Assembly: GCF_022399565.1 (NCBI RefSeq)
Contig: NZ_JAJTUT010000001.1
Span: 1,353,336 to 1,417,335 of the forward strand
Reading direction: 5' to 3'
DNA from: Flavobacterium algicola
Lineage (GTDB): Bacteria; Bacteroidota; Bacteroidia; Flavobacteriales; Flavobacteriaceae
Length of the DNA: 64,000 nt
A program made the translations under genes and the position numbers. The notes beneath the pieces were generated by a model. The model made no database searches. It saw only the letters and a program-made list of their open reading frames with translations, and was not told where the DNA came from. This document shows, one piece after another, positions 25,520-35,431 of the stretch (position 1 is the stretch's first letter; each line of letters starts with the position of its first letter).

Positions 25520-27544
25520 ATGACTAAAAAATATATCACAATATCACTTTCTTTATTACTATCAATTCCTTTATTCTCGCAAGAAATAGCAGAGAATAAA
25601 GGAATTGTTGGTTTAGAGAAAAAAGTAACCTATCTGGATTCTATCAAGAATACCTTCATAAAAGACGATCTGGCAGCCTGTGTCGATAATCTTTGGATGA
25701 AAGAATTAACAGATCTGGATTCTTATGATGAAATGACAACAGACATTACATCAATAGATTCTAGTATTAAGGTTGATTTTGAATTGCCTACAGAATTGCT
25801 TAAATCCAGATTGGAAGCGATGAATGCTAAATCTCCTTTTAGAATTCAATACAATGAAAATCTAGAAAATGTAATTAAATCTTTTCTGAAATACAGAAGA
25901 AAATCCTACGAACGATTAATGGCTGTTTCAGAATATTACTTCCCAATGTTTGAAGAGGTATTTGCCAAAGAAAATATTCCATTAGAAATTAAATATTTAG
26001 CGATTGTTGAATCTGCTTTGAACCCTAAGGCAGTTTCCAAAATGGGAGCTACTGGATTATGGCAGTTCATGTACCAAACGGGTAAGCAATACGATTTGAA
26101 GATTGACTCTTATATGGATGAGCGTAGTGATCCTTTAAAATCCACCCAAGCAACAGCAGAGTACATGAAAGGTATGTACGCTATTTTTGGCGATTGGGAA
26201 TTGGTTCTAGCAAGCTACAATTCTGGACCAGGAAATGTTACCAAAGCAATTCGTCGTTCTGGAGGAAAACAAAATTTTTGGGATATTCGTAATTATTTAC
26301 CTAAGGAAACACAAGGATATGTACCTGCATTTTTGGCAACGATGTATATCTATGAGTACCATAAAGAACACGGTATTAAGCCGAACAGAGCACTTTTAAA
26401 ACAATTTGCAACAGACACCGTAATGGTTAAAAAGCAAATGACTTTTAAACAAATATCTGATTTACTTGAAGTGCCAATTGCTCAACTAGAGTTATTGAAT
26501 CCAGCTTATAAACTAAATACAATTCCTGTTTATAGTGATGCTGCTCATTACCTGAAATTACCAAAAGATAAAATTGCCATTTTCGCATCCAATGAGGAAA
26601 AAATTTATGCTTATGTGCAGCGTGAAGCAGAGTATAAAAATGGTGATTATCAAAACCCTAGAGCTATTGCTTTAAAATCGGTATTAGGCTCTGACACGTT
26701 GAAACTTAATCCTAATAACACGCAAAATTATATAGTAAAACAAGGTGATAACTTAAATGCTATCGCTAGCAAACATAATGTGAGCGTAGAAGCGATCATG
26801 AAATGGAATAACTTGAGTAATACTAATATCGCTTATGGTGATAACCTAAAAATTGGTGTTGCTGAACCTATAAATAAAGCATTTATACACAGAGCAGTGG
26901 CTACAACTACAGTTGTTCCTAAGATTAATAATATTGATTCTAAAGTTGATAAAGAAGAAGTTGCTACCAATGATGATAGTGATAATGAAGAAACTCGTTT
27001 TCATATTGTACAAAAAGGAGAGAGTTTAAATTCGATTGCAAGAAGCCATAATATATCTGTAGCTGATTTAACAGATTGGAATGATTTATCAAGCTCGAAC
27101 CTGCAATTAGGGGCCAAATTAAAAATAAATACAAATGCAGTGTCTGAGGAGGTTGCTGTTATTACACAACCTGTAATCTTAAAAAACATTCAGTATGTAG
27201 TTCAAAAAGGAGACAATCTTGGTACCATTGCTAAGAAATTTGGTGCCTCATTAAATGAGTTGAAACAGTGGAACAGACTAAATTCTACCGCTGTTGCACT
27301 TGGGAAAACTTTGATTGTTGCTAAGAATGAACCTGCAATCAACACTTCATTTGCAAGTGTAAATTCATTCAAAAAAACGGACAGTTTCGCCAAAAAGCTG
27401 ACATCTGATTATTATGTTCAAGCTGGAGATACTTTATACAGTATCGCCAAAAAATCTGGAGTATCACTTGCTGACTTGAAAAAGTGGAACGATATTGGCA
27501 ATGAAGGTATCAAACCCGGAATGAAATTGAAATTAAACGGATAA
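25520..27544 (+). CDS. mltD: Membrane-bound lytic murein transglycosylase with four LysM domains (MltD-like)
   Basis: 674 residues. Signal peptide (MTKKYITISLSLLLSIPLFSQ); SLT domain about 120-290 with catalytic Glu in YLAIVESALNP, followed by GATGLWQFM and YNSGPGNVTKAIRRSGG. Four LysM modules lie at about 405-447, 493-536, 554-596 and 631-672 (each starting Y/HxVQxGDxL and ending in KI/KL). It cleaves peptidoglycan glycan strands to 1,6-anhydro products in the periplasm. Four LysM modules is above the two or three usual for MltD. A -7-like TATGTTTG lies at 25461-25468. The DUF4837 lipoprotein gene follows after 47 nt. Confidence 0.92.
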   Translation: MTKKYITISLSLLLSIPLFSQEIAENKGIVGLEKKVTYLDSIKNTFIKDDLAACVDNLWMKELTDLDSYDEMTTDITSIDSSIKVDFELPTELLKSRLEAMNAKSPFRIQYNENLENVIKSFLKYRRKSYERLMAVSEYYFPMFEEVFAKENIPLEIKYLAIVESALNPKAVSKMGATGLWQFMYQTGKQYDLKIDSYMDERSDPLKSTQATAEYMKGMYAIFGDWELVLASYNSGPGNVTKAIRRSGGKQNFWDIRNYLPKETQGYVPAFLATMYIYEYHKEHGIKPNRALLKQFATDTVMVKKQMTFKQISDLLEVPIAQLELLNPAYKLNTIPVYSDAAHYLKLPKDKIAIFASNEEKIYAYVQREAEYKNGDYQNPRAIALKSVLGSDTLKLNPNNTQNYIVKQGDNLNAIASKHNVSVEAIMKWNNLSNTNIAYGDNLKIGVAEPINKAFIHRAVATTTVVPKINNIDSKVDKEEVATNDDSDNEETRFHIVQKGESLNSIARSHNISVADLTDWNDLSSSNLQLGAKLKINTNAVSEEVAVITQPVILKNIQYVVQKGDNLGTIAKKFGASLNELKQWNRLNSTAVALGKTLIVAKNEPAINTSFASVNSFKKTDSFAKKLTSDYYVQAGDTLYSIAKKSGVSLADLKKWNDIGNEGIKPGMKLKLNG

Positions 27545-27591
27545 ATACAATAATCTTATATAAATTTGGGTTTTATTATAATTATACAATT

Positions 27592-28569
27592 ATGAATAAG
27601 GCCCATTTTTTATTTGTACTACTTTCAATATTTTTGTTTTCTTGCAAGAACAACGAAGATTCTGTTTCAAAAAAAACAACAGGAAAGATAAATAGCATTT
27701 CTATTGTAATCGAAGATCAGCTGTGGAATGGCGAAATAGGGGACAGTTTGCGCAATAAATTTGCTTCTCCAGTATTAGGCTTGCCGCAAGAAGAACCGCT
27801 CTTTAATATCAATCAATATTCGACAAAACTGCTAGAAGGTTTCATGACCGACAGTCGCAATATTATTGTAGTAAAAAAGAAAGATGTAAACAAGTTCGAA
27901 ATTATTACAGATCAGTATGCTTCTCCACAAAATGTATTTCATATTTCTGGACGAACTGCGACCGATATATTAGCTATTTTAGAAAAGCAAAGCCCAATTA
28001 TCGTTGCTACCATACGTCAAACTGAAATTGAGGAATGTCAAAAAACAATTCGAAGATCAGCATTGAACCCCAAAATCATTGAGAATAAATTTCATATTGG
28101 CCTAGACGTACCTATAGGATACAAGTACATGTCACATGAATCAAATTTTCTTTGGTTAAAAAAAGAAATTGTGAGTGGTAGCAGTAGTTTGTTGATTTAC
28201 CAAGTTCCTATTTACCAAATTATAAATAAGAATAATTTAATATCGAATATCATAAGCATGCGTGATTCGATAGGTAAACTTTATATACATGGCAAAGAAC
28301 CTAATACTGATATGGTAACTGAGGAGGCTTATTCACCCTATTTCTTTAAAATAAAACTTGATGGTAAAATTGCCTACGAAATGAAAGGAACTTGGGAGTT
28401 GAAAAACGATTTTATGACAGGACCATTTATAAATTATGTCATCATCGACCAAGAGTATAGTAGAGCATTAGTTCTTGAAGGATTTTGCTATTCTCCGTCA
28501 AAAGAGAAGAGAGATATAATGCACGAACTTGAGTCTATAATCAAATCGGTTGCTATTGTTAAAAGGTGA
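27592..28569 (+). CDS. DUF4837 family lipoprotein
   Basis: 325 residues with lipobox FLFSC at about 14-18 (MNKAHFLFVLLSIFLFSC). The sequence matches the Bacteroidetes DUF4837 pattern: IVIEDQLWNGEIGDSLRNKF near the start of the mature part, NIIVVKKKDVNKF, and a later KGTWELKNDFMTGPF segment. Function unknown. It is commonly found beside the LysM transglycosylase in this phylum, which suggests an envelope role. Its stop is 2 nt from the convergent OmpA-family gene. Confidence 0.82.
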   Translation: MNKAHFLFVLLSIFLFSCKNNEDSVSKKTTGKINSISIVIEDQLWNGEIGDSLRNKFASPVLGLPQEEPLFNINQYSTKLLEGFMTDSRNIIVVKKKDVNKFEIITDQYASPQNVFHISGRTATDILAILEKQSPIIVATIRQTEIEECQKTIRRSALNPKIIENKFHIGLDVPIGYKYMSHESNFLWLKKEIVSGSSSLLIYQVPIYQIINKNNLISNIISMRDSIGKLYIHGKEPNTDMVTEEAYSPYFFKIKLDGKIAYEMKGTWELKNDFMTGPFINYVIIDQEYSRALVLEGFCYSPSKEKRDIMHELESIIKSVAIVKR

Positions 28570-28571
28570 TT

Positions 28572-29378
28572 TTAAATTTTGGTAATGAGGAATTCTACAC
28601 GTCGGTCCATTTCATCTCCTTTGCGTAGAGGGTATTTGTTACCAACTCCAGTGTACGACATTCTTAAACTATTAATCTTTTTACTCATTAAATATTTAAA
28701 GACTGTTTTGGCTCTGTTTAAAGACAAATTCCGTTCGCTTGTCTCTTTGTCAATTGCATCTCTATAACTGTTAGACGTACAACAAACATGACCTCGAATT
28801 TCGAATTCTAATTTCTTGTTTTTGTTTAAAATCGTAATGATTTTGTCCAGCTCCTTTATCGACGCATTAGTCAATTTACTGCTGCCCATTTCAAATAAAA
28901 TAGATTCGAAATAAATGCGATCGCCAACCTTATGTTTGTCTTGTAGAGAAGTGTAAATACCTTGGCCAAAACTATTTTTAGGAATAATCAATAAGTCTAC
29001 TCTTCTGTTTTGAGATCTTACTTTGCTTAAATTATCAACTGTATCTTTCTTTACTAACACACGACCTTTACCTTCAATAATTACAATTTTATTTTTATTA
29101 AATCCGTTGGTAGTTAGCAAATCTTGTACAGTTTCGACTCTTTTAGTTGATAGTTTGTAATTGTAATCATTATTTCCGCGGTCGTCGCAATACCCGTAAA
29201 TTTGAATCGATTCTATTTTGGAAGTGTCGTTTGTCTTTATGAAATCTAAGATAGTTATCGCTTGCTGACGGTTAATGTCATATTTGTCAAAATTAAAGTA
29301 GACTGTTTCAATCTTCTTATTTTGAGACGAAAGAAGACTGAAAAGTAATAACGCTACTATTGCATATAATTTTGACAT
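28572..29378 (-). CDS. OmpA-family protein with two OmpA-like domains
   Basis: 268 residues. Signal peptide MSKLYAIVALLLFSLLSSQ, then two tandem OmpA-C-like modules. The first (about 23-132) has VYFNFDKYDINRQQ-type text, IQIYGYCDDRG and SQNRRVDLLI; the second (about 152-268) has ILFEMGSSKLTNASIKELD, FEIRGHVCC and DRRVEFLI. Each carries the D..R pair that binds diaminopimelate in peptidoglycan. It starts with no gap after the S41 protease stop, so it is cotranscribed. There is no barrel; it may be a periplasmic peptidoglycan-binding protein. Confidence 0.8.
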   Translation of the reverse strand: MSKLYAIVALLLFSLLSSQNKKIETVYFNFDKYDINRQQAITILDFIKTNDTSKIESIQIYGYCDDRGNNDYNYKLSTKRVETVQDLLTTNGFNKNKIVIIEGKGRVLVKKDTVDNLSKVRSQNRRVDLLIIPKNSFGQGIYTSLQDKHKVGDRIYFESILFEMGSSKLTNASIKELDKIITILNKNKKLEFEIRGHVCCTSNSYRDAIDKETSERNLSLNRAKTVFKYLMSKKINSLRMSYTGVGNKYPLRKGDEMDRRVEFLITKI

Positions 29379-31016
29379 TTATCGGTTTAAAATTTTCAAA
29401 TATTCAGTTGTATTATTCAGTAAAGCAACCGATTTTTGAATTTCGACACTATTTTTTAAATAATAATTGTACAAACCTTCTTGGTACTGGTACCTTTTGA
29501 TGATTTCTTCTACTAGTAAATTTTTGATTTCGATCTTATTTTTATCTAATAATCCGTCTTCAATTTTTTGAATCGAACTCAGTAGTTGTTCGTATTCATT
29601 TTTTATTGCAACGTCCATATTTTCCTTTTTGGCAACAGCCAAAGTGTTTTTTAAAGCAAGTTCTGTTTCTGTATCCAATGAAACTTTTTGAGTTTTGAGA
29701 TAATTTTTAAAATCTTGATAATTTGCGTCTGAAAATGTAATGTTCTGATTTCCTATATTTGGATTTTTGTAATAGTAAGCAGTTGCATAATTAAAGATAA
29801 CATCATTTTTTTGCAAGGCACTTGCAATAGAACTTGTCTTGGTCTCTTCAATTTCGAGGTCTGGTAAAATTCCTCCACCATCATAAACAGTTCTTCCTTT
29901 TCGGGTTTTAAATGCATTATAATTTTTCTCCTCAGTACGTTTGGCCACACCTTTATTGTCCTTATTTGCGTAGTCAAGCGCTTGGATACACCTACCAGAT
30001 GGAGTATAATAGCGGGAAATGGTAACTTTTAGCTGCGTGTTATAGGTAAGATCAACAGGTCGTTGGACCAATCCTTTTCCGAAACTGCGACTTCCTACTA
30101 CAACGGCACGATCCAAATCTTGAAGAGCACCAGAAACGATTTCAGATGCAGAAGCGCTTCGACCATTTACAATAATCACAAGCGGAATTTCAGTATCTAC
30201 AGGATCAGATGTAGTTTTATAGGTATTATTGTATTTCTCTATTTTTGATTTGGTAGTCACTATAACTTCATTTTTAGGGACAAACAGATTACAAATACTC
30301 ACAGCTTCATTCAAAAGCCCTCCAGGATTTCCTCTTAGATCAAGAACGATTCTTTCGGCTCCTTGTCTTTTTAATTCAAGTAAAGCCTCTTTTGTTTCGA
30401 TAGATGCTTTTTTGCTAAAATGCGCTACAACAATATAACCTGTTTTCTCATCAATTTTTGCGTAAAAAGGAACCGATTTCACTTCTACTTCATCAAGTAT
30501 AATTTGACCAGTTAATTTTTTGCCTTGTCGAAGGTATTCAATATCAATTTTAGTATTCTTTGTTCCTTTAAACAATTGTGAGGCATCGTCAAGGAAATCT
30601 ATCAGTGCCACATCGCCAATTTTTGTAATTTCATCACCCGGTTTCAAACCTGCTTTATCGGCTGGGAAATTTTTGTACACTTCTTTAATAATGATTTTAC
30701 CTTCTTGTCTTGTAATCAAAGCACCAATACCTGTGTATTCACCCGTATTGTTAATTTTAAAACGTAGAACATCTTGTTCATTAAAGTAAACAGTGTAAGG
30801 GTCCAAACCTGCCAACATAGATTTAATAGCTTTATCCATTAAGTCGCCAGGATTTACTTCATCAACATAATTTTTATTTAACTCTTTAAATAAAGTGGTG
30901 AAGATTTCTATTTGCTTTGCAATCTCAAAAAAATTATCTTGAAAGCTTACCCCTATAAATAAAAAGGCAGAAGCGATAGTTGGGATTATTACTTTTTTTT
31001 GGAAAAGGGATTTCAT
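29379..31016 (-). CDS. S41 family C-terminal processing peptidase (Ctp-like)
   Basis: 545 residues from MKSLFQKKVIIPTIAS; the frame opens earlier, but the signal/anchor helix starts here. PDZ domain at about 80-150 (GIGALITRQEGKIII; FPADKAGLKPGDEI). The catalytic Ser is in NGRSASASEIVSGAL and the Lys about 25 residues later in RSFGKGLVQ. A C-terminal helical extension follows. It degrades or trims periplasmic proteins at their C termini. It lies between rnpA (53 nt upstream) and the OmpA-family gene (abutting). Confidence 0.93.
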   Translation of the reverse strand: MKSLFQKKVIIPTIASAFLFIGVSFQDNFFEIAKQIEIFTTLFKELNKNYVDEVNPGDLMDKAIKSMLAGLDPYTVYFNEQDVLRFKINNTGEYTGIGALITRQEGKIIIKEVYKNFPADKAGLKPGDEITKIGDVALIDFLDDASQLFKGTKNTKIDIEYLRQGKKLTGQIILDEVEVKSVPFYAKIDEKTGYIVVAHFSKKASIETKEALLELKRQGAERIVLDLRGNPGGLLNEAVSICNLFVPKNEVIVTTKSKIEKYNNTYKTTSDPVDTEIPLVIIVNGRSASASEIVSGALQDLDRAVVVGSRSFGKGLVQRPVDLTYNTQLKVTISRYYTPSGRCIQALDYANKDNKGVAKRTEEKNYNAFKTRKGRTVYDGGGILPDLEIEETKTSSIASALQKNDVIFNYATAYYYKNPNIGNQNITFSDANYQDFKNYLKTQKVSLDTETELALKNTLAVAKKENMDVAIKNEYEQLLSSIQKIEDGLLDKNKIEIKNLLVEEIIKRYQYQEGLYNYYLKNSVEIQKSVALLNNTTEYLKILNR

Positions 31017-31068
31017 TTGAATAGTGGAATTATAAATAGTGCAGGCTAAAAATACAAAAAAAGAATAG

Positions 31069-31449
31069 TTAATCTGTTTTTTTTGTTTGCAACAAAAATT
31101 TCTCAAATAATTGGATCATTTTGGTATTAACCTCTTCAAAGTTCAAGCGATCTTTGGTTTGGTAAAACAGCATAAAAGAATAAGGTTGGTCTAAATTTTC
31201 TAAAAGTAAATGCTTGTTGAGGCGATAGGCTTCTCGAAGCAGTCTTTTGTAATAATTACGGTCAACTGCTTTTTTAAAATTTTTCTTGGAAACAGAAACT
31301 CCAATTTGAGTTCTAGAATCCTCACCAACCGCTCCTGTGTAATAGACCATTCGTAAGGGATATTTTGCAACAGATTTACCATCAGAAAATAACAATCCAA
31401 TTTTAATTTTGCTCTTGAGTTTCTCTTCTTTAGGGTAATTAAACTTCAT
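31069..31449 (-). CDS. rnpA: Ribonuclease P protein component
   Basis: 126 residues. The conserved RNR-like motif appears as KAVDRNYYKRLLREAYR around residues 60-76, preceded by GVSVSKKNFKKAV. It assists the RNase P RNA in removing tRNA 5' leaders. rpmH, the usual neighbour, is not upstream; instead a divergent plsC begins at 31575. It leads the minus-strand cluster with the S41 protease and OmpA-family gene. Confidence 0.93.
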   Translation of the reverse strand: MKFNYPKEEKLKSKIKIGLLFSDGKSVAKYPLRMVYYTGAVGEDSRTQIGVSVSKKNFKKAVDRNYYKRLLREAYRLNKHLLLENLDQPYSFMLFYQTKDRLNFEEVNTKMIQLFEKFLLQTKKTD

Positions 31450-31574
31450 ATTTTTGTTGGAAAACGCTAGTATTTTAGGGTGTAAAGGTACAATTAAAGC
31501 GTAAATCTAATATTGTTTAGGAATTAAATAGCACTAAAAATTTATTTGCTACTTTTGCAGCTAATTTTTTAAGC

Positions 31575-32309
31575 ATGCAAAAGTTAATATCCTATCCAAT
31601 TTCAGTAATTTATTACTTGTTGTTTGGTCTTACTTTATTGGTTTTTCATCCCATACAATGGGTATGTTTTCGTTTTTTCGGATATCAAGCGCATAAAATA
31701 AGTGTTGATTATTTGAACTTTTTTCTATTAAAATGCACTAACTTAGTAGGAACGACTTATAAAGTTGAGAATAAAGCGATCATTCCTACAGGAGTTCCTT
31801 TGATTTTTGTGGCAAATCATCAAAGTATGTATGATATTATAGCAATGATTTGGTTTTTGAGACGTTTTCATTGTAAATTTGTAAGTAAGAAAGAATTGGG
31901 TAGCGGAATCCCAAGTGTTTCTTTCAACTTAAGACACGGAGGCTCTGTGCTCATTGATAGAAAAGACCCTAAGCAAGCTATTCCCTTGATCAAAGGTTTG
32001 TCGCAGTATATCGAGAAGCATAACCGAACAGCCGTTATATTTCCAGAAGGTACAAGAAGCAAAACGGGTGAACCCAAAGAGTTTGCTCAAAGTGGTTTTA
32101 AAATATTATGTAAATATGCACCATCGGCCTATGTGGTTCCTATAACGATTAATAATTCTTGGAAAATGGTTCGTTACGGATTTTTCCCGGTTGGTTTGGG
32201 TAATAGTTTGCGATTCACTATTCAAACCCCATTAAAAGTAAGTGACTTTACTTTTGAAGAACTAATATACAAAGCAGAAATCGCGGTTAAAAAAGATATA
32301 CAATTTTAA
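31575..32309 (+). CDS. plsC: 1-acyl-sn-glycerol-3-phosphate acyltransferase (second PlsC)
   Basis: 244 residues. Membrane segment at 8-35, catalytic NHQSMYD (HX4D) near 80, substrate motif FPEGTRSKTGEPKEF near 150, and PITINNSWK later, all typical of PlsC. This copy has the standard FPEGTRS block, closer to classical PlsC than the FPEGG form at 4466. It is followed after 11 nt by an acyl-ACP desaturase, so the two probably form a lipid-synthesis operon. A TACTTTTG -7-like element is at 31550-31557, just 18 nt before the ATG. Confidence 0.92.
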   Translation: MQKLISYPISVIYYLLFGLTLLVFHPIQWVCFRFFGYQAHKISVDYLNFFLLKCTNLVGTTYKVENKAIIPTGVPLIFVANHQSMYDIIAMIWFLRRFHCKFVSKKELGSGIPSVSFNLRHGGSVLIDRKDPKQAIPLIKGLSQYIEKHNRTAVIFPEGTRSKTGEPKEFAQSGFKILCKYAPSAYVVPITINNSWKMVRYGFFPVGLGNSLRFTIQTPLKVSDFTFEELIYKAEIAVKKDIQF

Positions 32310-32320
32310 AATAATACACA

Positions 32321-33307
32321 ATGTCAATAAAAAATATTAGATTAGAAGTAATGCAGTTTTTAGAGAAGAGGGTGGACAGCTTCGTTGACCAATATCTAAT
32401 TCCTGTAGAAGAAATTTGGCAGCCATCTGATTTTTTACCCAATTCTGAAAGTGATAATTTTCTAGAAGAGGTAAAAGAATTACGTGAAATATCAAAGGAT
32501 TTACCTTATGACTTTTGGGTTGCTATGGTAGGAGATATGATTACTGAGGAAGCTTTACCAACTTATGAAAACTGGTTGATGGAAGTTGAAGGAGTAGACA
32601 ATCTTGAGCGCAATAGTTGGGCAAAATGGGTACGCCAATGGACTGGTGAAGAAAATCGTCACGGTGACTTATTGAACAAATACATTTACTTATCTGGTCG
32701 TGTAAATATGCGCGAGGTAGAGATGACTTCTCAACATTTGATCAACGATGGTTTTGATATCGGAACAGGTAGAGATCCTTATAAAAACTTTGTCTATACT
32801 AGTTTTCAAGAATTAGCAACTTATGTGTCGCACAATAGAGTTTCGCAATTAGCGAAAGGATATGGAGATAAAAAATTAGCTAAAATGTGTAAGATGATTG
32901 CTGGAGATGAAATGCGTCACCATCATGCTTATAGCCATTTTGTTACCGAAATTTTTAAGGTAGACCCAAGCGAAATGATGCTAGCTTTTCAATACATGAT
33001 GAAAGCTAAGATTGTTATGCCTGCACATTTCTTAAGAGAATCAGGACAAAAGATTGGTTCTGCTTTTGAACAATTTTCAGATTCTGCACAACGTATCGGA
33101 GTTTACACAGCCAATGACTATGTAGACATCATGCAAAAATTAATTGTGAAGTGGGAAATTGATAAAATGGTTGGTTTGACAGATGAAGCTGAGAAAGCAC
33201 GTGATTACCTAATGAAATTACCAGGTAGAATGGCCAAGATCTCAGAGAGAATCGTTATACCAAAAGAATCACACATCTTTAAATGGGTAGAGCCAGCAAG
33301 ACTGTAA
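32321..33307 (+). CDS. Acyl-ACP (stearoyl-type) desaturase
   Basis: 328 residues, soluble type-2 fatty acid desaturase. It introduces a cis double bond into acyl-ACP using oxygen and a diiron centre. Iron ligands are visible as EENRHG (around 108-113) and DEMRHHH (around 202-208), each an ExxH unit. It starts 11 nt after plsC, linking desaturation to glycerolipid synthesis. This makes aerobic unsaturated fatty acid formation likely in this organism. Confidence 0.93.
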   Translation: MSIKNIRLEVMQFLEKRVDSFVDQYLIPVEEIWQPSDFLPNSESDNFLEEVKELREISKDLPYDFWVAMVGDMITEEALPTYENWLMEVEGVDNLERNSWAKWVRQWTGEENRHGDLLNKYIYLSGRVNMREVEMTSQHLINDGFDIGTGRDPYKNFVYTSFQELATYVSHNRVSQLAKGYGDKKLAKMCKMIAGDEMRHHHAYSHFVTEIFKVDPSEMMLAFQYMMKAKIVMPAHFLRESGQKIGSAFEQFSDSAQRIGVYTANDYVDIMQKLIVKWEIDKMVGLTDEAEKARDYLMKLPGRMAKISERIVIPKESHIFKWVEPARL

Positions 33308-33332
33308 TAATCCTATCGCTGGAATAATTGAA

Positions 33333-33372
33333 ATGCTGATTTTTAAGTTTTTTAAAACTTTAAAATCAGCAT
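33333..33372 (+). terminator. Terminator after the desaturase
   Basis: Long AT-rich hairpin with outer arms ATGCTGATTTT / AAAATCAGCAT and an inner AAGTTTTTT-AAAACTT stem, followed by TTT. It lies 25 nt past the desaturase stop and 27 nt before the HD gene. Confidence 0.8.
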
Positions 33373-33398
33373 TTTGTATAAAATAAGATATTTAAGAA

Positions 33399-34049
33399 AT
33401 GAGTTTAGATTTAATAAATAATACAATCACTTTTGTAAAAGAAAAGTTGGAAGGTGCTGAAGGTGGTCACGACTGGTTTCACATTGAAAGAGTTTATCGA
33501 AATACACTATTAATTGCGCAAGAGGAAGAATGCGATCTAACTGTGGTAAAATTGGGTGCATTGTTGCACGACATCGCTGATAGTAAATTTCATGGAGGTG
33601 ACGAGACAGTAGGACCAAAGACTGCTAGACTATTTTTGGAGGCGCAAGAGGTAGATGAAGCGACAATCGCTCATGTTATTGCAATCATTGAAAATATTTC
33701 TTTTAAAGGAGGAAACTTTGATAAAAAGTTCAGTTCAAAAGAGTTGGCTGTTGTTCAAGATGCAGACCGTCTAGATGCCATAGGAGCTATCGGAATCGCG
33801 AGAGCATTTAACTATGGGGGATTTAAGAATAGAGCCATGTACGACCCGTCTATTGATCCTAAAATGAATATGACAAAAGAAGAGTATAAAAATACTACGG
33901 CGCCTACAATTAATCATTTTTATGAAAAATTATTATTGTTAAAGGACACTATGAATACTGCTTCTGGGACTAAAATTGCTACGCAGAGACACGAATACAT
34001 GCAAGGATTTCTTTCTCAATTTTATGCAGAATGGGAAGGTGAATTATAA
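33399..34049 (+). CDS. HD domain phosphohydrolase
   Basis: 216 residues. HD-fold metal ligands: HDWFHIERVYRN (first His and HxxR-type text), GALLHDIADSKF (HD pair) and VVQDADRLDAIGAIGIAR (second acidic cluster). It resembles the YedJ/YpgQ group of HD hydrolases; the substrate, probably a nucleotide, is not known. Monocistronic by position, after a terminator and convergent with dinB. Confidence 0.88.
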   Translation: MSLDLINNTITFVKEKLEGAEGGHDWFHIERVYRNTLLIAQEEECDLTVVKLGALLHDIADSKFHGGDETVGPKTARLFLEAQEVDEATIAHVIAIIENISFKGGNFDKKFSSKELAVVQDADRLDAIGAIGIARAFNYGGFKNRAMYDPSIDPKMNMTKEEYKNTTAPTINHFYEKLLLLKDTMNTASGTKIATQRHEYMQGFLSQFYAEWEGEL

Positions 34050-34105
34050 TGCCTTGAAATTATAAAAGTCAAAACATGCTGAAATACTAAGTGGTAGCAG
34101 TATAG

Positions 34106-35197
34106 TTAAAATTTAAATTTTAATTGTACAGCTACCACTTCTTTTTTCTCTGTAGTCTCTGTGTTGAGGTTGCTCATTGAAATTCCTAATAAGCGTACAG
34201 AATTTTTCATACGCTCTTGGTAAAGCAGTTCTTGAATAGTTTCCATAATTAAACCTTTGTCTGCAATGTAATAAGGTAAAGTCTTAGAACGGGTCTGCTG
34301 ACTAAAATCACTGTACTTAATTTTCAATGTTACTGTTTTTCCAGAAACATTGTTTTTTTTTAACCTGCCTTCAAGTGTAGTGGCAATACCTTGCAATTGT
34401 TCTAACATGAAAATTTCTGAAGAAAGGTTGGTATCGAAAGTATGTTCTGCGGCAACTGATTTAGAAATTCGATCAGATTTTACGGGACTGTTATGGATGC
34501 CTCGAACAACATTGTAATAGAAGCTGCCTGATTTACCAAAATGCTTTTCTAGAAACTCGATCGATTTTGATTTTAAGTCAGTCCCAGTAAAAATACCCAA
34601 CTGATACATTTTTTCAGTTGTAACTTTTCCAACCCCATAAAATTTACGAATCGCTAAGTTTTCCAAAAAAGCTTCTATTTCGTCGGGTTTGACTGTTTTT
34701 TGACCATTGGGTTTGTTGTAGTCACTGGCAATCTTTGCTACAAATTTGTTTGTCGAAATACCTGCAGAAGCCGTTAAACCCAATTCGTTAAAAATTCGGC
34801 TGCGAATTTCTTCGGCCAAATTGCTGGCACTTGGATTTCCTTTTTTGTTTTGAGTAACATCAAGGTAGGCTTCATCTAGAGAAAGCGGTTCGATGATATC
34901 GGTATATTCTTTAAATATAGCTTGTATTTTTTTCGAAATTTCTTTGTAACGCTCAAAACGGGGTCGAACGAAAATTAATTCGGGACAGTTCTTTTTTGCT
35001 TGGATACCGCTTATTGCAGATCGCACTCCAAATTTTCGAGCTTCATAACTAGCTGCGGCAACCACACCTCGGTTTTCAGATCCACCAACAGCAATCGCCT
35101 TACCTCTCAATTCGGGGTTATCCAATTGTTCTACAGATGCATAGAAAGCATCCATATCAATGTGTATAATTTTTCTATTGAGAAGTGGTTCTTCCAT
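34106..35197 (-). CDS. dinB: DNA polymerase IV (Y family)
   Basis: 363 residues. Translesion polymerase. Palm motifs: IHIDMDAFYASVEQ at the N terminus and PLSLDEAYLDVTQ around 105-115, giving the catalytic Asp and Asp/Glu. The HhH thumb (FYGVGKVTTEKMYQLGI) and little-finger domain follow. The C-terminal beta-clamp motif is not clear; the end VVAVQLKFKF may serve. Divergent from the CYTH gene across a repeat-bearing gap. Confidence 0.95.
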   Translation of the reverse strand: MEEPLLNRKIIHIDMDAFYASVEQLDNPELRGKAIAVGGSENRGVVAAASYEARKFGVRSAISGIQAKKNCPELIFVRPRFERYKEISKKIQAIFKEYTDIIEPLSLDEAYLDVTQNKKGNPSASNLAEEIRSRIFNELGLTASAGISTNKFVAKIASDYNKPNGQKTVKPDEIEAFLENLAIRKFYGVGKVTTEKMYQLGIFTGTDLKSKSIEFLEKHFGKSGSFYYNVVRGIHNSPVKSDRISKSVAAEHTFDTNLSSEIFMLEQLQGIATTLEGRLKKNNVSGKTVTLKIKYSDFSQQTRSKTLPYYIADKGLIMETIQELLYQERMKNSVRLLGISMSNLNTETTEKKEVVAVQLKFKF

Positions 35198-35272
35198 GTT
35201 ACAAATTTAGGCATGATTTACATTGAGTTGTAAAAATGTTATAAAAATAATTTACTTTTGAAAGTGAAATAG

Positions 35273-35412
35273 CCCAGATGGCAGCGGTAGTCCCGATGGC
35301 GAAAAGTTATTTTTTATGGGAGAGGTAGAGCGACTAATAGAAGCTCCTACAGCGAACAAATAAAAAAACTTTTAAACTGAGGGCTAAAGCGAACAGCTGG
35401 ATTTAGCTCCTC
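35273..35412. repeat. Degenerate dispersed hairpin repeat
   Basis: CCCAGATGGCAGCGGTAGTCCC at the left and GCGAACAGCTGGATTTAGCTCC at the right. It resembles, by recall, intergenic repeats frequent in Flavobacterium (outer AGCCCNGATGG / GCTCC). Only weakly similar to 51273-51345. No coding capacity. Confidence 0.35.
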
Positions 35413-35431
35413 AATAATGATACTCAAAATT

